Positions 1 to 8,024 of a stretch of DNA of 64,000 nt are shown one piece after another. The DNA is from Catellatospora sp. TT07R-123 (GTDB lineage Bacteria; Actinomycetota; Actinomycetes; Mycobacteriales; Micromonosporaceae). The translations under genes and the position numbers were made by a program. Position 1 is the stretch's first letter; each line of letters begins with the position of its first letter. The notes under the pieces are model-generated. The model made no database searches, was not told where the DNA came from, and was given only the letters and a program-made list of their open reading frames with translations. The DNA is taken from assembly GCF_018327705.1 (NCBI RefSeq), contig NZ_BNEM01000001.1:1302001-1366000 (forward strand), read 5' to 3'.

Positions 1-87
1 GTCCTGCTGCTCGACGTAGCCGCTGCCGTCGGCGTCCAGGTGACTGAAGGCCTTGTCCAGTTTCCGTAGCTGCATCTCCGTAGCCAT
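1..87 (-). CDS. EF-hand calcium-binding protein, N-terminus only (cut by window edge)
   Basis: Reading leftward from an ATG at 87-85, the 29 codons end in a 12-residue loop DADGSGYVEQQD. It has Asp at positions 1, 3 and 12, Gly at 6 and an acidic residue at 9, which is a canonical Ca2+-binding EF-hand loop. The preceding helix (LRKLDKAFSHLD) also fits the family. Small actinomycete EF-hand proteins usually carry two to four such loops, and the rest lies outside the window. No convincing Shine-Dalgarno sequence precedes the ATG. A TAGATT hexamer seven bases upstream suggests a very short or absent leader. The family call is good for the visible part; function beyond Ca2+ binding is unknown. 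Confidence 0.75.
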   Translation of the reverse strand, partial: MATEMQLRKLDKAFSHLDADGSGYVEQQD

Positions 88-181
88 ACCCGGAAATCTA
101 GGGTGTCCTGCCCTCATACGTCGATATCAGACGAACACACTTCATTCGGACGAGTGCCTGGTCGCGGCCGGGCGTGTCAGG

Positions 182-550
182 TCAGCCGAGTTTGGAGACC
201 TGGTAGTGGGCCAGGCGCCAGCCGTCCTGGGCGCGGCGGGCGATCACGCTCAGGAACACCGGCAGCGGCGCCCGGCCGTCGGTGAAGGTGAACTCGACGC
301 TCAGGTAGCCCAGGACCACGTCCTCGGCCAGCCGCCGGGTCTCGCGGATCTCGTAGGCGGCCCCCAGCCCCGGCGGCTGCGCCGCGTAGTACGCCGCCAC
401 CCCGTCGGGCCCGACGCTGTACGGGTGCAGCCCCTGGAAGATGGCGTCGTCGGCGAACACCGCCGCCACCGCCTCGGGGTCGTGCGCGTCCACGCCGGAC
501 TTCCAGTCCTCCAGCAGCGGGCGCAGGATCTCGGTGTCGTGGCTGGTCAT
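182..550 (-). CDS. SnoaL/NTF2-like protein (SgcJ-EcaC / DUF4440 type)
   Basis: A 122-residue single-domain protein with the NTF2-like pattern: an N-terminal helical stretch (LRPLLEDWKSGVDAHDPEAVAAVF), the ADDAIFQG turn, a central helix with YYAAQP, then beta-strands ending in DGWRLAHYQVSKLG. Members are small cone-shaped folds used as isomerases, cyclases or binding proteins; the substrate cannot be read from sequence. It lies 30 bases after the nitronate monooxygenase gene on the same strand and is the last gene of a probable three-gene operon (SDR, nitronate monooxygenase, this gene) under the divergent LysR regulator. Confidence 0.8.
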   Translation of the reverse strand: MTSHDTEILRPLLEDWKSGVDAHDPEAVAAVFADDAIFQGLHPYSVGPDGVAAYYAAQPPGLGAAYEIRETRRLAEDVVLGYLSVEFTFTDGRAPLPVFLSVIARRAQDGWRLAHYQVSKLG

Positions 551-580
551 GAGGCTCTCCCAGGATTCGGTGCGGACTGG

Positions 581-1612
581 TCACAGCTGGGCGGACAGGC
601 GGGCGAGGATCGCGGCGGCGGGTTCGCCGGTGGCGTGGGCGAAGCCGGTCCCGGCCCACAGGTGCAGCCGCTCGGGGTCACCGGCGGCCGCGGCGGCTCT
701 GCGGATGGGGCTGGTCAGGTGGTGCAGCGCCGGATAGCCGGAGGGCGCCTGCGCGCTGTGGCGGTCGGTGAACCCGTTGCGCAGGGCGCGGGCGGGGCGG
801 CCGGTGAACGCCCGGGTCAGCACGGTCTCGGTCCGGGCCGGGTCGGCCAGCGCGGCCCGGTGCGGTGCCGAGGTGCCCGCCTCGTGGCTGCGCAGCAGCA
901 CGGTGCCGACCGCGACCGCGTCGGCGCCGGCGCGTACGGCGGCGGCGACCGCCGCCGGGGTGCCCAGTCCGCCGCATGCCAGCACGGGCAGGCCGACGGC
1001 GGCACGTACCGCTGCGACCAGGTCCGGCAGCGGCACGTCGGCCGGCAGGCGGGCCGGGGTTAGCGTGCCGGAGTGCCCGCCCGCCGCGGCGGCCTGCACG
1101 GCCAGCGCGTCCACCCCGGCCTCGGCGGCGGCCCTGGCCTCGTCGACGCTGGTGACGGTCTGTACGAGCAGCGCCCCGGTCCGGCGCAGCAGCGCGAGGT
1201 CCGGCCGGGCCGGGATGCCGAAGGTGAAGCTGACGACCGGCACCGGGTGGGCGCGCAGCACGTCGAGCTTGGCTTGCCAGCCGTCGTCGTCCTCGACCGG
1301 CGCCGCCGCGTCGAGGACGACGCCCAGGTGTTCGGCCTCCGGGGCGATGAGCTGGGCGTACCGGCGGAACCCGGCGGGGTCGACGGGCACCGGGTTGGGG
1401 GCGAACAGGTTGGCCCCGAACGGGACCCCGGCCGCGGCCGTCGCGGTCAGCTGCTCGGCGAACTGCTCCGGCGTCCGGTATCCGGCGGCGACGAAGCCCA
1501 GCGACCCGGCGCGGGCGGCCGCCGCGGCCAGCTCCGGGGTGCCCGCGCCACCGGCCATCGGCGCGGCCAGCACGGGCAGGGTGACGCCGAGATCTCGCAG
1601 CAGGGTGCGCAT
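581..1612 (-). CDS. nitronate monooxygenase (2-nitropropane dioxygenase family)
   Basis: A TIM-barrel FMN enzyme of 343 residues, predicted to oxidise alkyl nitronates or related compounds with O2. Visible features are the N-terminal PVLAAPMAGGAGTPELAAA flavin-site segment, the PVVSFTFG strand around residue 125, the AGGHSG motif with the presumed catalytic His180, and the ACGGLGTP and GADAVAVGT phosphate-binding segments near 220-250. The start is the ATG at 1612 because AGGAC lies five bases upstream; an in-frame GTG/ATG extension to 1642 has no ribosome site. It follows the SDR gene by 72 bases and precedes the SnoaL-like gene by 30, so it probably acts in the same detoxification or catabolic unit. 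Confidence 0.88.
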   Translation of the reverse strand: MRTLLRDLGVTLPVLAAPMAGGAGTPELAAAAARAGSLGFVAAGYRTPEQFAEQLTATAAAGVPFGANLFAPNPVPVDPAGFRRYAQLIAPEAEHLGVVLDAAAPVEDDDGWQAKLDVLRAHPVPVVSFTFGIPARPDLALLRRTGALLVQTVTSVDEARAAAEAGVDALAVQAAAAGGHSGTLTPARLPADVPLPDLVAAVRAAVGLPVLACGGLGTPAAVAAAVRAGADAVAVGTVLLRSHEAGTSAPHRAALADPARTETVLTRAFTGRPARALRNGFTDRHSAQAPSGYPALHHLTSPIRRAAAAAGDPERLHLWAGTGFAHATGEPAAAILARLSAQL

Positions 1613-1684
1613 CTTCGTCCTGTCTCGTTCGGAGGGTGGCACGGGCAGCGGCCCCCGGGCGCCGCCCGTGCGCGTGGGGCAGGC

Positions 1685-2392
1685 TCAGTGTCCCGCGCTC
1701 TGGCCGCCGTCGACGTGGAGGATCTCGCCGGTGACGAAACCGGCCTGCTCCAGGTAGATGACCGCGTCGGCGATGTCGGCGACCTCGCCGAGCCGGCCGA
1801 CCGGGTGCAGGGCGGCGAGGAACCCGTGGGTCTCGTCCGGGTGCATCGGGGTGCGGATGACGCCCGGCGACACCGCGTTGACACGGATGCCGCGGGTGGC
1901 GTACTCGATGGCCAGGGACTTCGTCACCGCATTGAGGCCGCCCTTGGTCAGCGAGGCCAGCGCGGAGGGCACGCTGCTGTTGGCGTGGTCGGTGAGGCTG
2001 GTGGTGATGTTGACGATGTGGCCACCGCCCTGTTCGAGCATCGCGGCGGCCGCCCGCTGGGTGATCTCGAGGAAGCCGCGCAGGTTGACCCCGGTGACCA
2101 GGTCGTAGTCGGCGTCGGTGTACTCGGTGAACGGCTTGGCGAGGAAGATGCCGGCGTTGTTGACCAGCGTGTCGACCCGGCCGTACGTCGCCAGCGCCTG
2201 CTCGATCACCCGGGCGCCGACACCCGGGGCGGCGATGTCGCCCGCGACGGTCAGCACCATCGGGTCGTCGGACGGGGCGATGGTGCGGGAGTTGGCCACG
2301 ACGGCGTAGCCGAGCTTGCGGTAGGCGGCCACCAGCGCCGCGCCGATGCCCTGGGACGCGCCGGTGACGACGGCGACCTTCGAAGTGTTCAT
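1685..2392 (-). CDS. SDR-family protein lacking the catalytic tyrosine
   Basis: A 235-residue Rossmann protein of the short-chain dehydrogenase/reductase superfamily. The cofactor motif TGASQGIG (residues 10-17), NNAG (78-81) and the C-terminal GEILHVDGGQSAGH are intact, and Ser132 is in the expected place. The YxxxK active site reads ASLTK, so residue 146 is Ala and only Lys150 of the pair remains. From memory, an SDR subgroup in proteobacteria and actinobacteria shares the SALASLTKGGL sequence, so this is probably a conserved property rather than a mutation. It may bind NAD(P) without classical oxidoreductase chemistry. It is the first gene of the operon divergent from lysR. Confidence 0.85.
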   Translation of the reverse strand: MNTSKVAVVTGASQGIGAALVAAYRKLGYAVVANSRTIAPSDDPMVLTVAGDIAAPGVGARVIEQALATYGRVDTLVNNAGIFLAKPFTEYTDADYDLVTGVNLRGFLEITQRAAAAMLEQGGGHIVNITTSLTDHANSSVPSALASLTKGGLNAVTKSLAIEYATRGIRVNAVSPGVIRTPMHPDETHGFLAALHPVGRLGEVADIADAVIYLEQAGFVTGEILHVDGGQSAGH

Positions 2393-2558
2393 CAGAGTCT
2401 CTCGTTTCTGTTCCGGGCGGTGGTGTCCCGGCCGGTCAGCCGGTCCCGGCACCTCCGCCGATGTACAGGTCAAAGCCTGCGCCGCGCCGGGCCCACCCGC
2501 CACGACCGGTTTGCTCCCTGCTGGTAGGCGCAGCCTCCCAGCGCACTACGATGCGGGT

Positions 2559-3470
2559 GTGGAGCTGCGCCAGCTGCGGTACTTCGTCGCCGTGGCCGAG
2601 GAGCTGAACTTCGGCCGGGCCGCCGCCCGGTTGCGCATCGCGGGCCCCTCCCTCTCGCAGCAGATCAAGGCCCTGGAACGGGACCTGGGGGTACGCCTGT
2701 TCGAGCGCGACCGCCGGACCGTGACCCTGACCCCGTGCGGCCAGACCCTGCTCGGCCGGACCCGGGCGCTGCTGGACCAGGCCGACGAGCTGCGCCGCAC
2801 CGCCGCCGGGCTGGCCGCCGACGAGTCGGTCCGGCTCGGCTACGTCAACTGGCTGCCCGGCGACCTGGCCGCGCGGGTGTCGGGCATCGCGCAGCTGCAC
2901 GTGGACACGTGGGTGATGCCCTCGCACGCGCAGGCGCGCCGGGTGGCCGACGGCAGCATCGACCTGGCCGTGTGCTGGGTGCAGCTCGCCGACCTGGCCG
3001 AGCTGGGCCTGGACGGGCGGGTGATCGGCGCCGACCGGCTGTACGCGGTCGCCCCCGGCGCCGACATGTCCCCCGTCGCGGCCGCCGACACCGTCGTGCT
3101 GGTGGACGCCGACACGGCGAGCTGGTCGTCGTGGAACCGATATGCCGAGCGGTTCGCCGCCGACACCGGCGCCACCCTGGTCCGCGTCGACGACGGCGGC
3201 GTCACCGGGCCCGGCTTCTTCGACCGCGTCCGCCGGCTGCGGCGGCCGGTGGTGAACTCGCCGAAGGGGCAGACGGTCCCGGTGCCCTCCGACCTGGCCC
3301 GGCGGCAGGTGGTGGCGCCGGAGCCGTGCTGGACCTGGTCGCTGGTGTGGCGGCGCGACGAGGCCCGCATCGCGGTGCGGGCGGTGGCCGAGGCGCTGAC
3401 CCGCGACGTCGGCCCGCTCGGGCTGGACGGCGCCGACGTCTGGCTCCCTAAGGACGACCCGTTCCGCTGA
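2559..3470 (+). CDS. LysR-family transcriptional regulator
   Basis: 303 residues from a GTG start. The winged helix-turn-helix is at residues 1-60 (ELRQLRYFVAVAEELNFGRAAARLRIAGPSLS-QQIKALE), followed by the usual linker helix and a C-terminal effector domain that is diverged but of ordinary length. The GTG is chosen because the LysR N-terminus starts exactly there; the frame is open further upstream only by chance. It is divergent from the SDR-nitronate monooxygenase-SnoaL operon with 166 bases between them, the classical arrangement for LysR control of a neighbouring operon. Its last 23 bases overlap the convergent muconolactone-isomerase-like gene. Confidence 0.88.
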   Translation: MELRQLRYFVAVAEELNFGRAAARLRIAGPSLSQQIKALERDLGVRLFERDRRTVTLTPCGQTLLGRTRALLDQADELRRTAAGLAADESVRLGYVNWLPGDLAARVSGIAQLHVDTWVMPSHAQARRVADGSIDLAVCWVQLADLAELGLDGRVIGADRLYAVAPGADMSPVAAADTVVLVDADTASWSSWNRYAERFAADTGATLVRVDDGGVTGPGFFDRVRRLRRPVVNSPKGQTVPVPSDLARRQVVAPEPCWTWSLVWRRDEARIAVRAVAEALTRDVGPLGLDGADVWLPKDDPFR

Positions 3471-3768
3471 GCCGCCCGGCCGACCCCGGGTCGCTGGGAT
3501 GCGGGGTCAGCGGTGTGACGGTGTCGTGCCGCCACACCCGCAGCGGCATCGACGCCAGGGCCGTCTCCAGCTGGTCGGCGTCGTCGGCCTGGAACAGTGC
3601 CCACGAGCGCCACTCCCCCGGCGCCAGCGGCGGGCGCCACAGGCGGACCAGGTGTCCCTGGGCGGCCAGTTCGGCGGCCCGGACCGCCTCCCGGGCGCGC
3701 ATGTCGGCGATCTCGCCGTCGGTCGTGCCGGGCGGGACGGTGGTCACCATGTCGACGAGGAACTCCAC
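3448..3768 (-). CDS. muconolactone delta-isomerase-like protein
   Basis: A 106-residue protein matching the MIase domain: MEFLVDMVTTVPPGT at the start, a helix with RAREAVRAAELAAQGHLVRLWRPP, then EWRSWALFQADDADQLETALASMPL. In beta-ketoadipate metabolism the family isomerises muconolactone, but stand-alone actinobacterial homologues usually have unknown substrates. It starts six bases after the stop of the upstream VOC gene, so the two are co-transcribed. Its 3' end runs 23 bases into the convergent lysR coding region. Confidence 0.8.
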   Translation of the reverse strand: MEFLVDMVTTVPPGTTDGEIADMRAREAVRAAELAAQGHLVRLWRPPLAPGEWRSWALFQADDADQLETALASMPLRVWRHDTVTPLTPHPSDPGSAGRLSGTGRP

Positions 3769-3774
3769 CGGGGT

Positions 3775-4236
3775 TCACCGGCCGGGCAGGCGCTTGACGA
3801 TCTCCTGTACGACCCAGGTGTTGCCGTCGGGGTCGTCGAAGGTCAGGTAGCTGCTGTAGTCGGCGCGCGCCGGTTCCAGACCGGGGATCCTGCCCTCGGG
3901 TCCGAAGTGGAACGGCTCGCCGGCTTCGACACCGCGCGAGACCAGGTCCTCGCGCGTGGCCACGATGTCCGAGGTGACCAGGTGCATGCCCTTGAACGAG
4001 CCGGGCTGGGCCGCGCTGACACCCTTGCCGATGTGGATCGAGCAGGCCGATCCCGGCGGCGTGAACTGCACGATGCGGTAGCTGTCGGCGCCCGGGTTGC
4101 GGAAGCCGACGGCCTCGCCGAACGTCGGGGCGGAGAAGTCGATGTCCTCCCGCCAGCCGAGCTTCTCGCCGTAGAAGGCCTTCGCACGGTCCACATCCGA
4201 GACCGGGATGACCACAGCTTCGAACTTGAGATCCAT
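3775..4236 (-). CDS. VOC (glyoxalase/bleomycin resistance) superfamily protein
   Basis: 153 residues with one vicinal-oxygen-chelate domain: KFEAVVIPVSDVDRAKAFYGEKLGWREDIDF at the N-terminus and YSSYLTFDDPDGNTWVVQEIVKRLPGR at the C-terminus. The AGGAGG eight bases before the ATG at 4236 decides the start against a longer frame to 4287. A TATACG/CATAGT hexamer region at about 4300-4310 is the likely minus-10. It forms a two-gene unit with the muconolactone-isomerase-like gene downstream. Substrate unknown; members act as dioxygenases, isomerases or drug-binding proteins. Confidence 0.85.
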   Translation of the reverse strand: MDLKFEAVVIPVSDVDRAKAFYGEKLGWREDIDFSAPTFGEAVGFRNPGADSYRIVQFTPPGSACSIHIGKGVSAAQPGSFKGMHLVTSDIVATREDLVSRGVEAGEPFHFGPEGRIPGLEPARADYSSYLTFDDPDGNTWVVQEIVKRLPGR

Positions 4237-4312
4237 TTCCACGCCCTCCTGGGACCGCCGGCCCGGCCGACGGCAACGCAAAGTCACCGTCAGGCTACTA
4301 TGCGTATAGGGC

Positions 4313-4966
4313 TCAGGGTCGCAGACCGCGCTGGATCAGCACCGCGTACGCGGTCAGCATGCCCCGCGCCGCGACCCCCTGCTCCCCCGCGATCGCGTCA
4401 CCCCGCCCGTGCACCCGCTGGGCCAGGGCCAGGTACCCGTTGGAGATGGTCGCGGCGGTCAGCTCGACCGGTTCCGGCACCGCCAGCGACCCGTCGGCCG
4501 CGCCCTCGTGCAGGATGCCGACCAGCGGCGCGTGCAGCCGCCGGATGGCCTGCGCGTACAGCTGCGCCTCGGCCGAGTCGTCCAGCGCCCCCAGCGAGGT
4601 CGCGTCGAACACCCGGGTGAACCCGATCTCCTCGGCGGCCGCGTCCACCAGCGCCTCCGCCCGGTCCAGGTACCCGGCCAGCCGCTGCGCCCCGCTGCCG
4701 GCCGCCGCCGCGGCCGCCTGCTCGGCCAGCCCGGCCCAGCGGTCCAGGATCTGCGCCTCGATCGCCAGCGCGATGTGGTCGCGGCTCGGGAAGTACCGGT
4801 ACACGGTGCGCCGGGTCACCTCGGCGTGCTCGGCGATCTGCTCCACCGTGACCGCGTCCACACCGCGGGCCAGGAAGAGCGTGCGCGCGGCGGCCAGCAG
4901 CTCCGCCCGGCGGCGGGCGCGCAGCCGGGCGTTCTCCATCGGAACACGGGTGTCGGTCACGGACAC
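4313..4966 (-). CDS. TetR/AcrR-family transcriptional regulator
   Basis: 217 residues. The N-terminal helix-turn-helix is clear at residues 15-60 (RAELLAAARTLFLARGVDAVTVEQIAEHAEVTRRTVYRYFPS-RDHI); the rest is the all-helical ligand-binding domain. It begins 16 bases after the stop of the beta-galactosidase gene and reads the same way, so it is probably the third gene of the symporter-galactosidase operon. It could autoregulate that operon through the palindromes upstream of the symporter gene. TetR control of a sugar operon is less usual than LacI control. Confidence 0.87.
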   Translation of the reverse strand: MSVTDTRVPMENARLRARRRAELLAAARTLFLARGVDAVTVEQIAEHAEVTRRTVYRYFPSRDHIALAIEAQILDRWAGLAEQAAAAAAGSGAQRLAGYLDRAEALVDAAAEEIGFTRVFDATSLGALDDSAEAQLYAQAIRRLHAPLVGILHEGAADGSLAVPEPVELTAATISNGYLALAQRVHGRGDAIAGEQGVAARGMLTAYAVLIQRGLRP

Positions 4967-4982
4967 GTCGACCAGGGTACGG

Positions 4983-7900
4983 TCACGGCGCCTGCCGCCA
5001 GCGCAGCGCCACCGTCAGCCGGTAGCGCCGCCCCTTCGGCAGCCGCGCGTACTCCCGCAGCGCCAGCTCGCCCGGCTGGTCCCCGCCGACCCCGCGCTGG
5101 GCGACGTCCAGCGACACCGTCGGCGCCCCGGTCACCGGCAGCTCGTCGGCGTGCTCGGCCGCCGCGAGCGCCTCCTGCGGGTACGGCCGCACCGACGCCT
5201 CGAACGGCTCCCCGGCCACCCGCGCGAACCCGACCGCGCCACCGGCGCCGTGCAGCAGCAGCCAGTCCAGGCCGGCGCGGTTGCCGTTCTCCTGCGGCCG
5301 GGCGTAGGCGTGCGGCAGCTCGGCCACCGGCGCCGACCAGCGGCCCAGCCGCGCCCCGGTGCTGCGGTCGCGGTGGTTCTCGTGCGGCCCCCGGCCGTAC
5401 CAGTCGACCTGGGTCAGTTCCGGCGCGAACGTGCCCAGCCAGCCCAGCCGCACCAGCGCCCGCCGGGGCACCACGTCCAGGGTGAGCAGCACGTCCGGCC
5501 CGCCGGCCGCGACGGTCAGCGTCCCCCGCAGCCCCGGCACGGACAGCCGCACGGTCGCCTCGGGACTGTCGGCACGCACCGCCGTGGCCCGGCCGCGCAC
5601 CCGGCCCATGGCCCGCAACCAGCGCCGGGCCGGGATCAGCGGGGCCAGCGCCGGTTTGAAGTTGGCCCAGCCCCGGTCGTTGTCGGTCTCGGCCCGCCAC
5701 AGGTTCAGCCGCAGCGGCTCCACCAGCAGCTCCCGGCCGCCGGCCCGCAACCCGGTGATCGCGGCGGTGCGCGGGTCCAGGGTCAGGCTCCGGTCGCCGT
5801 CGGTGAACGTGACCAGCCCGGCGGTCCGGGTCAGCCGCCAGGCCGAGCCGTCGGCCCGGTCCAGCGGCAGCGGCGCCGGGGCGGCCGTACCGAGCGGGAA
5901 CTGCGCCCAGGCCTGCTCGAACCCGGCCGGTGCCCAGGCCGTCGCGGCCCGGTGGACCAGGCTGACGGTCAGCGTCGTCGCGCCCTCGGGCAGGTCCGGC
6001 AGCGGCACCAGGCGATCGGTGCCCGCGGCCGTCCGCACCTCGCCGACCTCGCCCTCGGCCAGCGGCTCACCGTGGCGGTCGGCCCGCCAGCGCAGCGCGA
6101 ACCCGGACAGGTCCGCGAAGGCGTACCGGTTGCGCAGCCGCACCCCGCCGTCGGCCTGCTCGAACACCACGTGCTGGTAGACCCGTGCCACCTCGGCCAG
6201 CGCCGGATGCGGGGTGCGGTCGGCGGCCACCAGCCCGTTGGCGCAGAAGTAGCGGTCGTGCGGCCGGTCGCCGAAGTCGCCGCCGTACGCCCGGCGCACC
6301 CGCCCGTCGGGCAGGTCCACGTCGATGGTCTGGTCCACCCAGTCCCAGATGAACCCGCCCGCCCAGTTCGGGTAGCGGTGGAAGTTGTCGACGTGCTCGG
6401 CCAGGTTGCCCAGGCTGTTCTGCATCGAGTGCGCGTACTCGCAGGCCACGATCGGGCGCCCGGCGTACTGGTCCGCGCGGAACGCCTTGTGGTCGGCGGC
6501 GACGGCGTTCAGCGCCCGCTGGAGCAGGGTGACCCGCAGGTCGCGGCCCTCGCCCAGCACCCGCTCGTCGTCGGGGGTCGGGTACATCATCGACAGGACG
6601 TCGCTGTTGCGCAGGTCGGTGTCGCCCTCGTAGTGCACCGGCCGGGTCCGGTCCGGCGCCAGCACGGTGCGCCGGGCCACGTCGAACGCGGTGCCGTCGC
6701 CCGCCTCGTTGCCCAGCGACCACATCACCACGCAGGGGTGGCCGCCGCTGCGCCGCACCATCCGCTCGACCCGGTCGGCGACCGAGGCGTGCCAGCGCGG
6801 ATCGTCGCCGGGCAGGCCCCGGCGGCGCACCCCGTGCGACTCGATCTCCGCCTCGTCCACGACGTACAGCCCCAGCTCGTCGCAGAGCCGGTAGACCTCG
6901 ACCGGGTTCGGGTAGTGCGACATCCGCACCGCGTTGACGTTGGCGCGCTTCATCATGGTGAAGTCCTGGCGGCGCACCTCCGACGGCACGTCCCAGATCC
7001 GGCGCGGATGGAAGTCGTGCCGGTTGACGCCGTGGAACACCACCGGCCGCCCGTTGACGCGCAGCTCGGAGCCGACGATCTCGACCCGCCGGAACCCGAC
7101 GGCGCGGGTGCTGCGCCACGTGCCGCCGCCGTGGGCGACCTCGACGGCCAGGTCGTACAGGTCCGGGGTCTCCGCGCTCCACGCGGCCGCGGCGGCGACC
7201 CGGAAGCTCAGCACCGTCCGCGGCCCGGCGAGCTCGCCCGTGCCCAGCTCGGCGGTGGTGCCGGTGCGGCGGTCGGTCAGCAGCACCCGGCAGCGCCCGC
7301 TGCCGCCGGTGACGGTCAGGTCGAGGGCGCCGTCGCCGGTGGCCGGATCGCGGTCGGCCGCGACGGCGACGTCCCAGGGGGCGTACGCGGGTTCGGCGGT
7401 CACGCTGACCCCGCGCGTGATCCCGCTGAGCGCCCACATGTCCTGGCCCTCCAGGAACGACCCGGTGCTGTAGCGGTGCACCAGCACCGCGAGCAGGTTG
7501 GCGCCGGGGCGCACCAGGTGGCTGACGTCGAACTCGGCCGGGGTCATCGACCCCTCGCTGTAGCCGGCCTCGGTTCCGTTGACCCACACGTGCATCGCGG
7601 ACTTCACCGCGCCGAAGCGCAGGACGACGCGCCGGCCGGTCCACTCCGGCGGCACCTGGAACCAGGTCCGGTGCGCGCCGGTGGGGCTGTCGGCCGGATC
7701 GACGGTGCCCAGCCGCCGCCCCCGTACGCCCAGCGACGGCGGGAACCCGAACGCCAGGTAGTACGGCGTGCCGTGGCCCTGCAACTCCCACACGCCGGGC
7801 ACCGCGATCGTGTCCCAGCCGCCGTCGTCGTACCCCGGCGCGGTGAACCCCTCGGGGACCTGGTCGCGGCGCGGCGACCAGTGGAACCGCCAGCGCCCGT

Positions 7901-8024
7901 CGAGGCTCGCCGTCCAGCGCGCCGCGTCGGCCCAGTCGGCCTCGGCACGGGCGGGCAGCTTGCCGCGCCCGACCGTCGCCGGGTCCTCCACGTCGCGGCG
8001 CAGCGCGTCCCGCCAGGCGCTCAC
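4983..8024 (-). CDS. beta-galactosidase, glycoside hydrolase family 2 (LacZ type)
   Basis: 1013 residues, close to the length of E. coli LacZ. Domains in order: sugar-binding jelly roll (about 50-220), immunoglobulin-like domain, TIM barrel (about 310-600), linker sandwich and the C-terminal Bgal small-chain domain with WYGRGPHENHRDR. The acid/base Glu is in WSLGNEAGDG (about residue 440) and the nucleophile Glu in ACEYAHSMQNS (about 528); GVNRHDFHP and VDEAEIESHG are also present. No signal peptide, so cytoplasmic hydrolysis of imported galactosides. The GTG start at 8024 overlaps the symporter stop as GTGA, so translation is coupled. The frame stays open upstream to 9401, but that part is a shadow of the symporter gene. 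Confidence 0.94.
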   Translation of the reverse strand: MSAWRDALRRDVEDPATVGRGKLPARAEADWADAARWTASLDGRWRFHWSPRRDQVPEGFTAPGYDDGGWDTIAVPGVWELQGHGTPYYLAFGFPPSLGVRGRRLGTVDPADSPTGAHRTWFQVPPEWTGRRVVLRFGAVKSAMHVWVNGTEAGYSEGSMTPAEFDVSHLVRPGANLLAVLVHRYSTGSFLEGQDMWALSGITRGVSVTAEPAYAPWDVAVAADRDPATGDGALDLTVTGGSGRCRVLLTDRRTGTTAELGTGELAGPRTVLSFRVAAAAAWSAETPDLYDLAVEVAHGGGTWRSTRAVGFRRVEIVGSELRVNGRPVVFHGVNRHDFHPRRIWDVPSEVRRQDFTMMKRANVNAVRMSHYPNPVEVYRLCDELGLYVVDEAEIESHGVRRRGLPGDDPRWHASVADRVERMVRRSGGHPCVVMWSLGNEAGDGTAFDVARRTVLAPDRTRPVHYEGDTDLRNSDVLSMMYPTPDDERVLGEGRDLRVTLLQRALNAVAADHKAFRADQYAGRPIVACEYAHSMQNSLGNLAEHVDNFHRYPNWAGGFIWDWVDQTIDVDLPDGRVRRAYGGDFGDRPHDRYFCANGLVAADRTPHPALAEVARVYQHVVFEQADGGVRLRNRYAFADLSGFALRWRADRHGEPLAEGEVGEVRTAAGTDRLVPLPDLPEGATTLTVSLVHRAATAWAPAGFEQAWAQFPLGTAAPAPLPLDRADGSAWRLTRTAGLVTFTDGDRSLTLDPRTAAITGLRAGGRELLVEPLRLNLWRAETDNDRGWANFKPALAPLIPARRWLRAMGRVRGRATAVRADSPEATVRLSVPGLRGTLTVAAGGPDVLLTLDVVPRRALVRLGWLGTFAPELTQVDWYGRGPHENHRDRSTGARLGRWSAPVAELPHAYARPQENGNRAGLDWLLLHGAGGAVGFARVAGEPFEASVRPYPQEALAAAEHADELPVTGAPTVSLDVAQRGVGGDQPGELALREYARLPKGRRYRLTVALRWRQAP

